The notes under the pieces are model-generated. The model saw nothing but the letters and a program-made list of their open reading frames with translations. It made no database searches and was not told the DNA's origin. DNA of 64,000 nt from Flavobacterium psychrophilum (GTDB lineage Bacteria; Bacteroidota; Bacteroidia; Flavobacteriales; Flavobacteriaceae). The DNA is taken from NCBI GenBank assembly GCA_945874225.1, contig CAMCFT010000003.1, positions 62,001 through 126,000 on the forward strand, written 5' to 3'. Made by a program: the position numbers and the translations under genes. How positions within the stretch are numbered: position 1 is the stretch's first letter; every line of letters starts with the position of its first letter. Positions 42,369-51,916 of this stretch are shown here, piece by piece.

Positions 42369-43478
42369 TCACAAATCTCCAACTATCAATTTTGCAGTTT
42401 TGGCACTAGCGCCAATTCCTCCTAGCTTCTCTTCCAATACATCATATTTATGCAAAAGATTTTTGCGATAATTGGGTTCCAGTATTTTTTTCAATTCTTC
42501 ACGGATGCGTTTGGTATTGCATTCTTCCTGAATTAATTCAGTGACAACTTCCTCGTCCATAATCAGATTGACCAGCGAAATATATTTTAAGGTAATGATG
42601 CGTTTCGCGATTTGGTAGGAAGCCCAACTGCCTTTATAGCAAACCACTTCTGGAACTTTAAAAAGTGCCGTTTCAAGTGTTGCCGTTCCCGAAGTGACCA
42701 AAGCCGCAGTGGCATTTTGCAATAAAGGATAGGTCTGGTTCGATACAAATTTGATGTTTTCATTGGTAATAAAACCTTCATAAAAAGAAAATTCCTGACT
42801 GGGCGCACCCGCAATTACAAATTGATAGTCTGGAAAATCATTGACCACACTCAATATTAGTGAAAGCATTTTGGTGATTTCCTGTTTTCGGCTGCCGGGT
42901 AAAATAGCAATAATGGGTTTTTCGTTCAGTTGATTTTCAGTTCTAAAAATAGCATCATCAATTAGGGGTTGGTTGTGAATGGCATCAATCAACGGATGAC
43001 CAACAAATTCAACCGGAAAATGATGTTTTTTTTCGTAAAAATCCTTTTCGAAAGGCAGAATAACATACATTTTATCAACATCGGTTTTGATGTCAGTAAT
43101 GCGGCTTTCTTTCCAGGCCCATATTTGTGGCGAAATATAATAATGTGTTTTGAAGCCTGCTTCTTTGGCCCATTTGGCAATACGCAAATTGAAACCAGGA
43201 TAATCAATAAATACAATCACATCCGGCTGAAAAGCAGTAATATCCTTTTTGCAAATAGTAATGTTGTTCAGAATAGTTTTCAAATGAAACAGCACTTCTA
43301 CAAAACCCATAAAGGCCAATTCCTTATAGTGTTTTACCAAAGTACCACCAACTTCCTGCATCAAATCACCACCCCAGAACCGGACATCGGCATTAGGATC
43401 TTCTTGATACAAAGCCTTCATCAAATTGGAACCGTGTAAATCTCCCGATGCTTCTCCTGCTATAATGTAGTATTTCAT
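42369..43478 (-). CDS. lpxB: Lipid-A-disaccharide synthase
   Basis: The 369-residue GT19 glycosyltransferase condenses UDP-2,3-diacylglucosamine with lipid X. It begins YYIIAGEASGDLHGSNLMKAL and has FWGGDLMQEVGG, MGFVEVLFHL, VIFIDYPGFNLRIAKWAKE, YYISPQIWAWKESR and LPGSRKQEI, all typical of LpxB. The length is normal. It is the last gene of a minus-strand run surE, small membrane gene, lpxB with gaps of 19 bases or less. Confidence 0.96.
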   Translation of the reverse strand: MKYYIIAGEASGDLHGSNLMKALYQEDPNADVRFWGGDLMQEVGGTLVKHYKELAFMGFVEVLFHLKTILNNITICKKDITAFQPDVIVFIDYPGFNLRIAKWAKEAGFKTHYYISPQIWAWKESRITDIKTDVDKMYVILPFEKDFYEKKHHFPVEFVGHPLIDAIHNQPLIDDAIFRTENQLNEKPIIAILPGSRKQEITKMLSLILSVVNDFPDYQFVIAGAPSQEFSFYEGFITNENIKFVSNQTYPLLQNATAALVTSGTATLETALFKVPEVVCYKGSWASYQIAKRIITLKYISLVNLIMDEEVVTELIQEECNTKRIREELKKILEPNYRKNLLHKYDVLEEKLGGIGASAKTAKLIVGDL

Positions 43479-43497
43479 TTTTGCTGTTTAATCAAAT

Positions 43498-43770
43498 TTA
43501 GGCAAATAAAGTAACAATGGCAATTATGATAACTGCTAAAACAACACCTCGAGCCATGAGGTCTTTATTCATTTTTAGTAAAATTCCAAAAGCAACCAAA
43601 TCAAGAATGGAACCTAAAGTAATTAATTTTCCCAATTTCCCTTCTGATTTCATGCTTTCAATTCCGGCCACAAAATCATAAGCAGTAAAAAAAGTGATGA
43701 ATAAATAACTCCCAATGATGGAAGCACAAATTCCTATTGCAAAACCTATCAGTAAATCTGTTTTATTCAT
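43498..43770 (-). CDS. Small membrane protein between surE and lpxB
   Basis: The 90-residue protein has three hydrophobic segments (about 5-30, 46-64 and 72-89) and no cysteine-rich or charged motif. It overlaps the end of surE by 8 bases and precedes lpxB by 19, so translation is coupled. I do not recognise the family. Confidence 0.75.
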   Translation of the reverse strand: MNKTDLLIGFAIGICASIIGSYLFITFFTAYDFVAGIESMKSEGKLGKLITLGSILDLVAFGILLKMNKDLMARGVVLAVIIIAIVTLFA

Positions 43771-44542
43771 TCCATTTCCATGTATTGAGTTGTTGTATAG
43801 CGTGATGTGCAGTCAAATCAAATTGTACCGGAACCACGGAAACATAGCCGTTGGTAAGTGCCCATTCATCAGTGTCTTCGCCCTTGTCCTGGTTCACAAA
43901 TTCTCCGGTGAGCCAATAGTAATCTCTCCCTTGAGGGGTTTGACGCTTATCGAATTTTTCTATCCAAAGGGCTTTAGCCTGACGACATATTTTTATTCCC
44001 TGAATTTCTTTTTTTGCCAATTTTGGAAAATTAACATTTAGAATTACGCTTTCAGGAAGTCCGTTTTCCAATACTTCCAAGGTAATGGTTCTGATATAAG
44101 ATTTTATGGGTTCAAAGTCAGCATTCCAGCTATAATCCAAAAGAGAAAAACCAATAGCGGGAATTCCTTCGATTCCGGCTTCAACAGCAGCACTCATCGT
44201 TCCGGAATAAATGACATTTATCGAAGAATTAGAGCCGTGATTAATCCCTGACACGCACAAATCCGGTTTTCGTTTCAGGATTTCATTTACGGCCAACTTG
44301 ACACAATCTACCGGAGTTCCGGAAGTGCTGTATTCCTGAATGACATCATTTTCCTTAGAAATTTTATTGATATACAAGGTGTCATTTATAGTAATAGAAT
44401 GACCCGTGGCGCTTTGAGGACTGTCTGGAGCAACAACCACAACCGTGCCTATTTCTGCCATAACTTCAATTAATGCCCGAATTCCGGGAGCCGAAATTCC
44501 GTCATCATTGGTGACCAAAATCAAAGGTCTGTCTTTTTTCAT
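43763..44542 (-). CDS. surE: 5'-nucleotidase SurE
   Basis: The protein has 259 residues from the ATG at 44542 (MKKDRPLIL). The longer in-frame start at 44557 is a TTG. SurE signatures are present: the metal motif ILVTNDDGISAPGI with the Asp pair, APDSPQSATGHSIT, YSTSGTPVDCVKLA, PDLCVSGINHGSNSS and YSGTMSAAVEAGIEG. It dephosphorylates nucleoside monophosphates and similar small molecules. It is the first gene of the surE-lpxB run and is divergent from the protease gene. Confidence 0.95.
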   Translation of the reverse strand: MKKDRPLILVTNDDGISAPGIRALIEVMAEIGTVVVVAPDSPQSATGHSITINDTLYINKISKENDVIQEYSTSGTPVDCVKLAVNEILKRKPDLCVSGINHGSNSSINVIYSGTMSAAVEAGIEGIPAIGFSLLDYSWNADFEPIKSYIRTITLEVLENGLPESVILNVNFPKLAKKEIQGIKICRQAKALWIEKFDKRQTPQGRDYYWLTGEFVNQDKGEDTDEWALTNGYVSVVPVQFDLTAHHAIQQLNTWKWNE

Positions 44543-44682
44543 GGAATTTGTTTTCAAATTATCGTCGTTAAACTTTAAATAAAGATTTGCTGGTTTTTCT
44601 CAAACAAAGAAACAAAATTAATCTAGTTCGAAGATTAAACCCGAAATAAAAAAAAACAATTTTATATCTTTAACAAAAATTT

Positions 44683-44757
44683 ATGCGAGCCATAGCATTT
44701 GTTGGCATAGTTTTTTCCGTAATTTGGATTTTAAATGTTTATGGATACAATTATTGA
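44683..44757 (+). CDS. Possible 24-residue leader peptide upstream of prc
   Basis: A short ORF (MRAIAFVGIVFSVIWILNVY...) codes for one hydrophobic helix. It ends with TGA at 44755-44757, 4 bases before the ATG at 44762 that is a good candidate start of the protease. Such spacing allows translational coupling. No homolog is known to me and chance cannot be excluded. Confidence 0.35.
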   Translation: MRAIAFVGIVFSVIWILNVYGYNY

Positions 44758-47008
44758 CTTTATGAAAAGAAATTATAAAATAATTATTGCGGTAGTTTTA
44801 CTTTCAGTATCACTATTTGCATTCAAAATTAACTCTACTAAAAGTATTGATCCTGAAAAGGATAAAATGCTATTGGAGTTATTGACGTTTGTAATCGAAA
44901 AAGGGCATTATAATCCTGCCACTATTGACGATGCTTTTTCAAAAGGCATTTACAAAGATTACATTGAAGCATTGGATCCATCCAAACGGTTTTTCCTGCA
45001 ATCAGATATTGATGAGTTTTCAAAATATGAATTGCTACTCGACGATGAATTGCTCAATAAAGACCTGACTTTCTTTGATCTTACTTACAACCGTTTGATG
45101 AAAAGAATGGAGGAAGGAAAAAAATTATATAAAGATATTTTGAGTACTCCTTTTGATTATGCGATAAATGAAACTTTCAATACCGATTATGAAAAAGCAC
45201 CTTATGCCAAAAACGCTAAGGAATTAAAGGAAAGATGGCGCAAACAAATTAAGTTGTCTACACTTTCCTCATTGACGGACCGTTTGAAAATTCAGGAAAA
45301 TAAAGAAAAAGGAATTGTTGAAAAAGAGGATGCCACAAAATTACACGAAGGAGAGAAGTTTGATGTTAATCCAATTGATTCAGAAAAAGACAAAACAGGT
45401 AAATCTTCAGATGGCAAGCCAAAATCTTTTGAAGAATTAGAAAAAATCACACGTGAAAGTTCAATGAAATCATTGGACGAATATTTTGGTTTCATGAAGG
45501 ATTTAACCAGAGACGATTGGTTTTCTGTATATATTAATTCCATTACCTCCCGATTTGACCCTCATACTAATTATTTTCCACCTGATGAAAAAGAACGTTT
45601 TGACGTGAGTATCAGTGGAAAATTCGAAGGAATTGGCGCACGTCTTCAAAAGAAAAATGACCTTACTGAGATCACGGAACTTATTTCCGGAGGTCCGGCC
45701 TGGCGAGGAAAAAAACTCGAAGCGGGTGATGTGGTGATGAAAGTAGCTCAGGGAAGTGATGAGCCGGTTGACATCGTTGGGATGCGTCTTGATGATATTG
45801 TCAAAAAAATTAAAGGACCTAAAGGTTCTGAAGTGCGTCTGACAGTTAAGAAAGTGGACGGCTCAATTAAGACAATTTCAATCATAAGAGATATTGTTGA
45901 GATTGAAGAGACCTATGCAAAATCAAGTGTTGTCGAAAGAAATGGAGTGAAATATGGCGTAATTTATTTGCCTAAATTTTATATTGATTTCGAAAACAGA
46001 GACGGTCGTGATGCAGGAAAAGATGTTGCAGCTGAAGTGGAATCTTTGAAAAAAGCTGGTGTAAACGGTATTGTCCTTGACGTTCGCGATGACGGTGGAG
46101 GTTCGCTTTCTACTGTGGTGGATATTGCCGGATTGTTTATTGAACAAGGTCCAATTGTACAAATAAAATCAGCGGGAAGAAAAAAAGAAGTTCTGTATGA
46201 CCGCGATAAAAAAATCGAATGGGATGGACCATTGGTAATTATGGTGAATAGTTTCTCTGCTTCGGCTTCTGAGATTTTGGCAGCAGCCATTCAGGATTAT
46301 AAAAGAGGAATTATCATTGGCAGCAAACAAACGTATGGCAAAGGAACGGTTCAAAACGTGATTGATTTGAATTCATTTGTTCGTAGTAGCAGTGAAGGAG
46401 ATTTAGGCGCTTTAAAAACAACTACCCAAAAATTTTATAGAATTAATGGAGGTTCCACCCAACTCGAAGGGGTGAGTAGTGATGTTGTTATGCCAGACAG
46501 ATATGCTTATTTGAAAATGGGGGAACGCGACGTAGATAACGCCATGCCTTGGGATAAAATTGATCCTGCACAATATAATGTTTGGACTAACAACATAAAA
46601 TTTGAAAAAGCAATAGTTGATAGTAAGAAAAGAATTGCACAAAATCCCCAGTTTAAACTAATCGAAGAAAATGCAAAATGGATTGATGAAAGAAGCCACG
46701 AAAATTTGTATAGTTTAAAAATGGATGATTTTAAAAAGAGTCAAACAGCAATAGAAGAAACTAATAAAAAATTCAAGCCAATTGCAGATTATGACTATCA
46801 CTTAAAGTTCACTTCTTTACCTCAGGAAGCTGAAGCAATGAAAACGGATGCTTCGCTTAAAGAAAAAAGAGAAAGATGGCACGAAAGTTTAACCAAAGAT
46901 ATTTATGTAGAGGAAGCATTAAATGTTCTGGATGATTTGCAATCTAAACCAGTTGTAAAAAAAAGCATGCCTGAAACATTAAAGAAACAAAAATTAGTTA
47001 AAACATAA
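44735..47008 (+). CDS. prc: Tail-specific (carboxy-terminal processing) protease
   Basis: The 757-residue S41 peptidase acts in the periplasm and is held by an N-terminal helix (about 15-31). An N-terminal helical region precedes a PDZ domain (about 285-375: GKFEGIGARLQ, SGGPAWRGKKLEAGDVVMKV). In the protease core the Ser/Lys dyad is Ser510 (SFSASASE) and Lys536 (YGKGTVQ). The C-terminal helical part (about 620-757) matches the Prc-type extension. The start shown is the most upstream ATG; ATG 44762 (MKRNYKIIIAV) would give a cleaner signal anchor and lies just after the possible leader peptide. Confidence 0.93.
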   Translation: MFMDTIIDFMKRNYKIIIAVVLLSVSLFAFKINSTKSIDPEKDKMLLELLTFVIEKGHYNPATIDDAFSKGIYKDYIEALDPSKRFFLQSDIDEFSKYELLLDDELLNKDLTFFDLTYNRLMKRMEEGKKLYKDILSTPFDYAINETFNTDYEKAPYAKNAKELKERWRKQIKLSTLSSLTDRLKIQENKEKGIVEKEDATKLHEGEKFDVNPIDSEKDKTGKSSDGKPKSFEELEKITRESSMKSLDEYFGFMKDLTRDDWFSVYINSITSRFDPHTNYFPPDEKERFDVSISGKFEGIGARLQKKNDLTEITELISGGPAWRGKKLEAGDVVMKVAQGSDEPVDIVGMRLDDIVKKIKGPKGSEVRLTVKKVDGSIKTISIIRDIVEIEETYAKSSVVERNGVKYGVIYLPKFYIDFENRDGRDAGKDVAAEVESLKKAGVNGIVLDVRDDGGGSLSTVVDIAGLFIEQGPIVQIKSAGRKKEVLYDRDKKIEWDGPLVIMVNSFSASASEILAAAIQDYKRGIIIGSKQTYGKGTVQNVIDLNSFVRSSSEGDLGALKTTTQKFYRINGGSTQLEGVSSDVVMPDRYAYLKMGERDVDNAMPWDKIDPAQYNVWTNNIKFEKAIVDSKKRIAQNPQFKLIEENAKWIDERSHENLYSLKMDDFKKSQTAIEETNKKFKPIADYDYHLKFTSLPQEAEAMKTDASLKEKRERWHESLTKDIYVEEALNVLDDLQSKPVVKKSMPETLKKQKLVKT

Positions 47009-47352
47009 AGTGGTTATTTTTATTAATAAGTAATCAATATAGTCATTAAATGTTATTACGCTCCGGAAATTCGTTAAGAATTTCCGGAGCGTTTTTAGTT
47101 TTGGGGTTCTGTTGAGTTTGCTTTTGGATTGTCTTCTGCTTTTGCTTTGTCGAAGGATAATTGTTTTGGCACATATAAAAGGATTGTCTTTTTATGCCAA
47201 ACGGTGAAAGCAATAAGTTGTAATATGATTCTGTAGTTAGGTTGATAGTATTGAAAAAATGACAGGAATTGATTTCTTTCCAAAATTAGATGATAAAACC
47301 AAAAACACTTTAGAAAAAAAACAGCAATTATAAATCGTGAAGTCTTAACTAG
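47009..47352. other. Region between the prc and rodA genes with a terminator and a doubtful ORF
   Basis: This stretch holds a strong terminator (47058-47096) and, on the minus strand, an open frame 47095-47283 of about 62 codons that begins only with TTG. Its product ends in a hydrophilic tail (FDKAKAEDNPKANSTEPQN) after a hydrophobic part. The frame stays open upstream to a TAG at about 47353, with no ATG. It may be a small gene after rodA or chance. Confidence 0.45.
47058..47096. terminator. Strong terminator after prc
   Basis: ACGCTCCGGAAATTC pairs with GAATTTCCGGAGCGT (47058-47092) around a 5-base loop, and a T run follows. Confidence 0.88.
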
Positions 47353-48588
47353 CTACCACTCATTTACCTTATTGGCATCCATTTTTATAAAAATAAAAAG
47401 CAAAATGGTGAATCCCCAAAGCCCGGAACCTCCATAGGAAAAGAAAGGCAATGGCACACCAATCGTTGGAAAAATACCTAAAACCATAGCAATATTCACA
47501 AAGAAATGAATAAATAAAATTCCAGCTACACAATAGCCGTAAACTCGGCTAAATTTTGTTTTTTGTCTTTCGGCGAGATAAATTATCCTGAGAAATAAGC
47601 CCACAAATAAACCGACTACAACCATTGACCCTAAGAAACCCCATTCTTCTCCTACCGTTGTAAAGATATAATCGGTGTGTTGCTCAGGTACAAATCCTCC
47701 TTTAGTTTGTGTGCCTTCAAGAAACCCTTTTCCAAACCAGCCTCCAGAGCCAATAGCTATTTCAGACTGATTGGTATTGTATCCAATGCCTTTCATATCG
47801 ACTGATTTGCCTAATAAAATATTAAAACGATCTCGGTGATGTTGCTTAAATACATTTGTAAAAACATAATTTACTGACAAGACAAATCCAGAAATCAGAA
47901 CAAAAAGAATGCTGCTTAAAACTAAATTTCTATCGCCTAATCTTGACTTGAAATGAATAAAAACTATTGCAGCTAAGGCAAGAAGTATTACATATTGGGG
48001 TTGCAATACAAGTGTTAATACAAATAAAAGTATGGTGATAAATCCAGTCCAGACATACCAAGACGGTAAACCTTCGCGGTATAAAACAATAATAAAAACA
48101 CTGTATATCAAGGCACTTCCCGGATCGGGTTGAGGTAAAATTAACATCACAGGCAAAAAGACAATGGCTAAAGCCTGAATTTGCCGGTTAACATCTTTTA
48201 AATTGATTTGAGAATCACTTAAATATTTGGCTAATGCCAATGCTGTTGCAGCTTTAGCAAACTCAGAAGGCTGAATGGTAAAACTTCCAATACCATACCA
48301 ACAGCGTTGTCCGGCGATGGTTTTACCAAAAGCGAATAGCCCAACCAATGATAACAAGGAAATTCCGAAAATTATAGTGGCATATTTTTCATAGAATTTT
48401 CCGTCAACATAAAGGACGATAAAAATTAACGGAATAGTTAAAATTATAAATATAAGCTGTTTGTCTGCGATTCCCTCCATTGAAGATAAGGAGGAGGAAT
48501 AGATGTTCATCCAACCCATTAGCACTAAAACTATATAGATAGCGATACATATCCAGTCGATATTGTTAGTTAAACTTTGATTTTTCAT
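47353..48588 (-). CDS. rodA: Rod shape-determining protein RodA
   Basis: The 411-residue SEDS-family membrane glycosyltransferase works with PBP2 in side-wall peptidoglycan synthesis. It has about ten helices and the SEDS marks GWMNIYSSS near the start, QPSEFAKAATALALAKYL, PQPDPGSALIYS, QSEIAIGSGGWFGKGFLEGTQTKGGFVPEQHTDYIF, and GVPLPFFSYGGSG near the end. It lies 14 bases after mrdA and is the last member of the mreBCD-mrdA-rodA cluster. Confidence 0.96.
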   Translation of the reverse strand: MKNQSLTNNIDWICIAIYIVLVLMGWMNIYSSSLSSMEGIADKQLIFIILTIPLIFIVLYVDGKFYEKYATIIFGISLLSLVGLFAFGKTIAGQRCWYGIGSFTIQPSEFAKAATALALAKYLSDSQINLKDVNRQIQALAIVFLPVMLILPQPDPGSALIYSVFIIVLYREGLPSWYVWTGFITILLFVLTLVLQPQYVILLALAAIVFIHFKSRLGDRNLVLSSILFVLISGFVLSVNYVFTNVFKQHHRDRFNILLGKSVDMKGIGYNTNQSEIAIGSGGWFGKGFLEGTQTKGGFVPEQHTDYIFTTVGEEWGFLGSMVVVGLFVGLFLRIIYLAERQKTKFSRVYGYCVAGILFIHFFVNIAMVLGIFPTIGVPLPFFSYGGSGLWGFTILLFIFIKMDANKVNEW

Positions 48589-48602
48589 TTGAAATGAATC
48601 GC

Positions 48603-50537
48603 TTATTGTTGTTTAGTTGTATCTATTTTTATTTTCGGAACTATCGTTTTGCTTTTCAAAATAGAATCCTGCTTCCTCATTTGTAGTTTTACGGTCTCCG
48701 AAAGGCCTCCTAGTTTAGCATACTGGCCTTGTAAACTTTTTGCAAGAATCCGGGTTTCTAAATCAGTTCTCGTGATTTTTTTTCTTAGGTATTTTTCAAT
48801 CATCAAACTGGCAATTGGACCGGCAATTGCTGCGCCATATCCTCCATTTTCAATCATAATAGCTATGGCAATTTTAGGATTATCTTTAGGTGCAAAAGCC
48901 ACAAAAATAGAGTGGTCTTCTAGTTTTGTTCTAACGCCGTTAATTTTTGCAAAATTCTCAGCTGTTCCAGTTTTACCACAAATATCAATACCTTCAACCC
49001 GAAGTGCATAAGCTGTTCCCAAATTATAAACATCAAATAAACCACTTATCATAGGTTTAAAATATTTTTTGTCTATCGTAGTTACATGTTTTGTTGTAAA
49101 CCGAGTGTCTATTTTTTCGCCTTTAATTTTCTTGATAATATGAGGCGTGTAATAATAACCTTCATTGGCAACAGCCGCCATCATATTAGCAAGTTGAATA
49201 GGAGTCATCAAGACTTCTCCCTGCCCGATAGCATTTGAAATAATAGTTTTTCCACCCCAACCCCAATCAGGATACATTTTTTTATAGGTTTTTGAATTTG
49301 GAATTTTCCCTTTTTTACCAGTAGGTAAATCATAGCCCATAAATTGTCCGAGGCCAAAACTTTTTATATGATCGCTCCAAACATCAACGGCATAAGGAGC
49401 ATTTGAATATTTACCAATAGTTCTTAAGTAAACATTCGAAAAATAAGCGTTACAAGATTTATAAATTCCAACGTGAAGGTCACGTACACCGCCACCACAA
49501 TGGCATCCTTGAAATCGACCAGGCGCATAAGCAAAACCGTGGTTACACATAAAAGTAGTGTGTTCATCTATTACTCCTTCCTGAAGCCCTACAAGTCCCG
49601 TCATAATTTTGAAAGGGGAACCAGGAGAATATTCTGCCAATAATGCTCTGTCATAGAGTGGGTTTGCAATGGAATCGCGGTACAATTGTGTATAATTTTT
49701 GGAACGTTGACGACCTACCAAGATTGCCGGATCATAAGAAGGGGCAGTTACAAGTGTTAATATTTCGCCGGTTTTTGGTTCAATAGCAACAATTCCACCT
49801 CTTTTATTAATCATTAATTCCTCTCCATATTTTTGAAGTTCAGCATCAATAGTCAAATTGATGTCTTCACCCTGAACAGCGATAGTGTCATATTTTCCTT
49901 CTTTGAAGGAGCCAATTTCACGGTTGTATTTGTCCTTTTGGAAATATTTTACGCCTTTTATTCCGCGCAAAATATCTTCATAACTTTCTTCAACACCTTG
50001 TTTTCCTATCAAATCACCGCTGTTATAATAAGGATTCTTTTCGATTAATTTATCGTTAACTTGTGTAATAAACCCAAAAACATTGGCACCACAATCAACT
50101 TGATAATCACGAAGCGAACGTTTTTGAAAATAAAACCCTTCGAACTTCCGAATTTTTTCTTGGAATGCGGCAAACTCACTTTTATTCAATTGTGGTAAAA
50201 AAACTGAGGGCAATCGTGGACTGTATACTTTGGCTTTGGCTATTTTTTTTAAAAAATAATCTTTTGTAATATCTAATAATTGGCAAAATTCTAAAGTGTC
50301 TAAATTCTTTATATCTCTTGGAATAACCATAATATCATAAGAAGGCTGGTTTGCGACCAATAATTTACCGTTTCTATCATAAATATAACCTCTTTCTGGA
50401 TAGTCATATTTAATTTTTATGGCATTATTGTCTGATTTTAATTTGAAGGAATCATCAATAATTTGCAAATAGAAAAGGCGTAATACCAGTAAAGACGCTG
50501 CAATAATAATCAAGGTAGGAAGCAACACTTTTCTCAT
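48603..50537 (-). CDS. mrdA: Penicillin-binding protein 2 (elongation transpeptidase)
   Basis: The 644-residue class B PBP has an N-terminal membrane anchor (about 4-24), the PBP dimer domain (PERGYIYDRNGKLLVANQPSYD) and a transpeptidase domain. The active-site serine is Ser307 in SPGSPFK, with SCN at 361-363 and KTGT at 522-525. It overlaps mreD by 4 bases. It crosslinks peptidoglycan made by RodA during elongation. Confidence 0.96.
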   Translation of the reverse strand: MRKVLLPTLIIIAASLLVLRLFYLQIIDDSFKLKSDNNAIKIKYDYPERGYIYDRNGKLLVANQPSYDIMVIPRDIKNLDTLEFCQLLDITKDYFLKKIAKAKVYSPRLPSVFLPQLNKSEFAAFQEKIRKFEGFYFQKRSLRDYQVDCGANVFGFITQVNDKLIEKNPYYNSGDLIGKQGVEESYEDILRGIKGVKYFQKDKYNREIGSFKEGKYDTIAVQGEDINLTIDAELQKYGEELMINKRGGIVAIEPKTGEILTLVTAPSYDPAILVGRQRSKNYTQLYRDSIANPLYDRALLAEYSPGSPFKIMTGLVGLQEGVIDEHTTFMCNHGFAYAPGRFQGCHCGGGVRDLHVGIYKSCNAYFSNVYLRTIGKYSNAPYAVDVWSDHIKSFGLGQFMGYDLPTGKKGKIPNSKTYKKMYPDWGWGGKTIISNAIGQGEVLMTPIQLANMMAAVANEGYYYTPHIIKKIKGEKIDTRFTTKHVTTIDKKYFKPMISGLFDVYNLGTAYALRVEGIDICGKTGTAENFAKINGVRTKLEDHSIFVAFAPKDNPKIAIAIMIENGGYGAAIAGPIASLMIEKYLRKKITRTDLETRILAKSLQGQYAKLGGLSETVKLQMRKQDSILKSKTIVPKIKIDTTKQQ

Positions 50538-51040
50538 CTTCTATTAGGCTTAATAAAATATATTATAATGATGCAGAGAATAATTGTAAAGACGGTGCTT
50601 AAAATGGTTCGAAGCAAAATGTCTAAGATGAAGCTGAATTTAAAGGCTTCTAAAGTAAATAATATAAAATGATGAATTAATACCGATAGTAAAATAAAAG
50701 AAAACCTTTCAGGAGTTACTACATCATTCAATTTAACGGTTTGGTATTCATAGCTAAGGCCAAAAGAGAACTTAAATAAATAGGGTCTGTAATATGCTAA
50801 AATGACACAAGCTGTCGTGTGAATCCCGCCTGAGTTACTGAACATATCCATAATAAGTCCAAGGAAAAAGCTGGCTACTAATAGCCCTGATTTATTGCCG
50901 TTAACGGGATATAATATGATAAAAAGGACATAAGGATAGGGACTGATATAGCCCAGAAAGTTCATATTATTGAAAATAATAATTTGAACCGCTAATAGCA
51001 GAATGAAACGAAAAACATTGACGAATAAAGCGCTATTCAT
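50534..51040 (-). CDS. mreD: Rod shape-determining protein MreD
   Basis: The 168-residue membrane protein has about five helices and a short basic end (KPNRR). Sequence conservation of MreD is low. The assignment rests on size, hydrophobic profile, the segment GYISPYPYVLFIILYPVNG and the position between mreC (8-base overlap) and mrdA (4-base overlap). Confidence 0.9.
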   Translation of the reverse strand: MNSALFVNVFRFILLLAVQIIIFNNMNFLGYISPYPYVLFIILYPVNGNKSGLLVASFFLGLIMDMFSNSGGIHTTACVILAYYRPYLFKFSFGLSYEYQTVKLNDVVTPERFSFILLSVLIHHFILFTLEAFKFSFILDILLRTILSTVFTIILCIIIIYFIKPNRR

Positions 51041-51857
51041 TTTTTCCTCCCTTTTCTAAATTAATAATTTCTTCCCTGTTTTTACTTTTGAGGATATAGA
51101 CGTGACCCAAATTCGTCATATCATTAAATAATTTTACTTGTATAGTATAATAATGGGTTTGATTGTCTATTTCTATTTTGTCAATAGTTCCAATATTGAT
51201 GTTTTCAGGGAATATAACCGATTGCCCACCAGTTACAATGGTATCTCCTTTTCTAATGGAGGCTAATCTAGGAACATCTGTCAATTGTACAAAACCAGAA
51301 CTTTTTCCATTCCAACTCAAGGAACCAAAATGATTTGATTTTTTTAGTTTGGCATTTATTTGAGATTTGACATTTAAAATACTGATTACCGTCGAATAGT
51401 TGCTCGAGGTGTTGTCAATGATTCCAACAATTCCCAAACTATTAATTACTCCCATATCAGATTTCACGCCTTGAAGACTTCCGGAATTTATAGTTAAATA
51501 ATTTTCGTGTGTATTAAAAGTGTTGTGAATTACTTTTGAAACTATGATGTCAGTAGGTTTCAATCCTTTTATACTATCTAATTTTGGAATAGCAGTAGTA
51601 TCTTTAGCGTTGAAAAGTAGACTTCTCAACTTTGCATTTTCTTGGGCAAGGGCATCGTTTTGAGTTCTTAAATTTAAATATTCACTAACATTATTGATTC
51701 TTTCATAGACTCCGCCACTCAAAAAATTGGCAGAACTTATGATTTTACTTCGATGATAAGAATGGGATTGAATGGATAGAAATAACGAAATACCCAAAAG
51801 CAGCAAAAACAGCAATCTATTACTGTTTTTATAAATAAAATTGAATATTTGCTGCAT
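51033..51857 (-). CDS. mreC: Rod shape-determining protein MreC
   Basis: The 274-residue protein has one N-terminal helix (about 12-28), a coiled-coil stretch (about 50-75, with LAQENAKLRSLL) and a periplasmic beta-domain (about 105-255: ITINSGSLQGVKSDMGVINSLGIVGII and GDTIVTGGQSVIFPENINIGTI). It links MreB to the wall synthases RodA and PBP2. It begins 59 bases after mreB and overlaps mreD by 8 bases. Confidence 0.95.
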   Translation of the reverse strand: MQQIFNFIYKNSNRLLFLLLLGISLFLSIQSHSYHRSKIISSANFLSGGVYERINNVSEYLNLRTQNDALAQENAKLRSLLFNAKDTTAIPKLDSIKGLKPTDIIVSKVIHNTFNTHENYLTINSGSLQGVKSDMGVINSLGIVGIIDNTSSNYSTVISILNVKSQINAKLKKSNHFGSLSWNGKSSGFVQLTDVPRLASIRKGDTIVTGGQSVIFPENINIGTIDKIEIDNQTHYYTIQVKLFNDMTNLGHVYILKSKNREEIINLEKGGKNE

Positions 51858-51916
51858 TTTTTACCTTTATAATGTATGTTGTAAATTTAAACTAGTCACT
51901 AAAAACCAAACATTTT

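Noticed and set aside
42969..43439. Open frame of 156 codons opposite lpxB
   Set aside because: Antisense shadow of lpxB; the conserved LpxB motifs are all on the minus strand.
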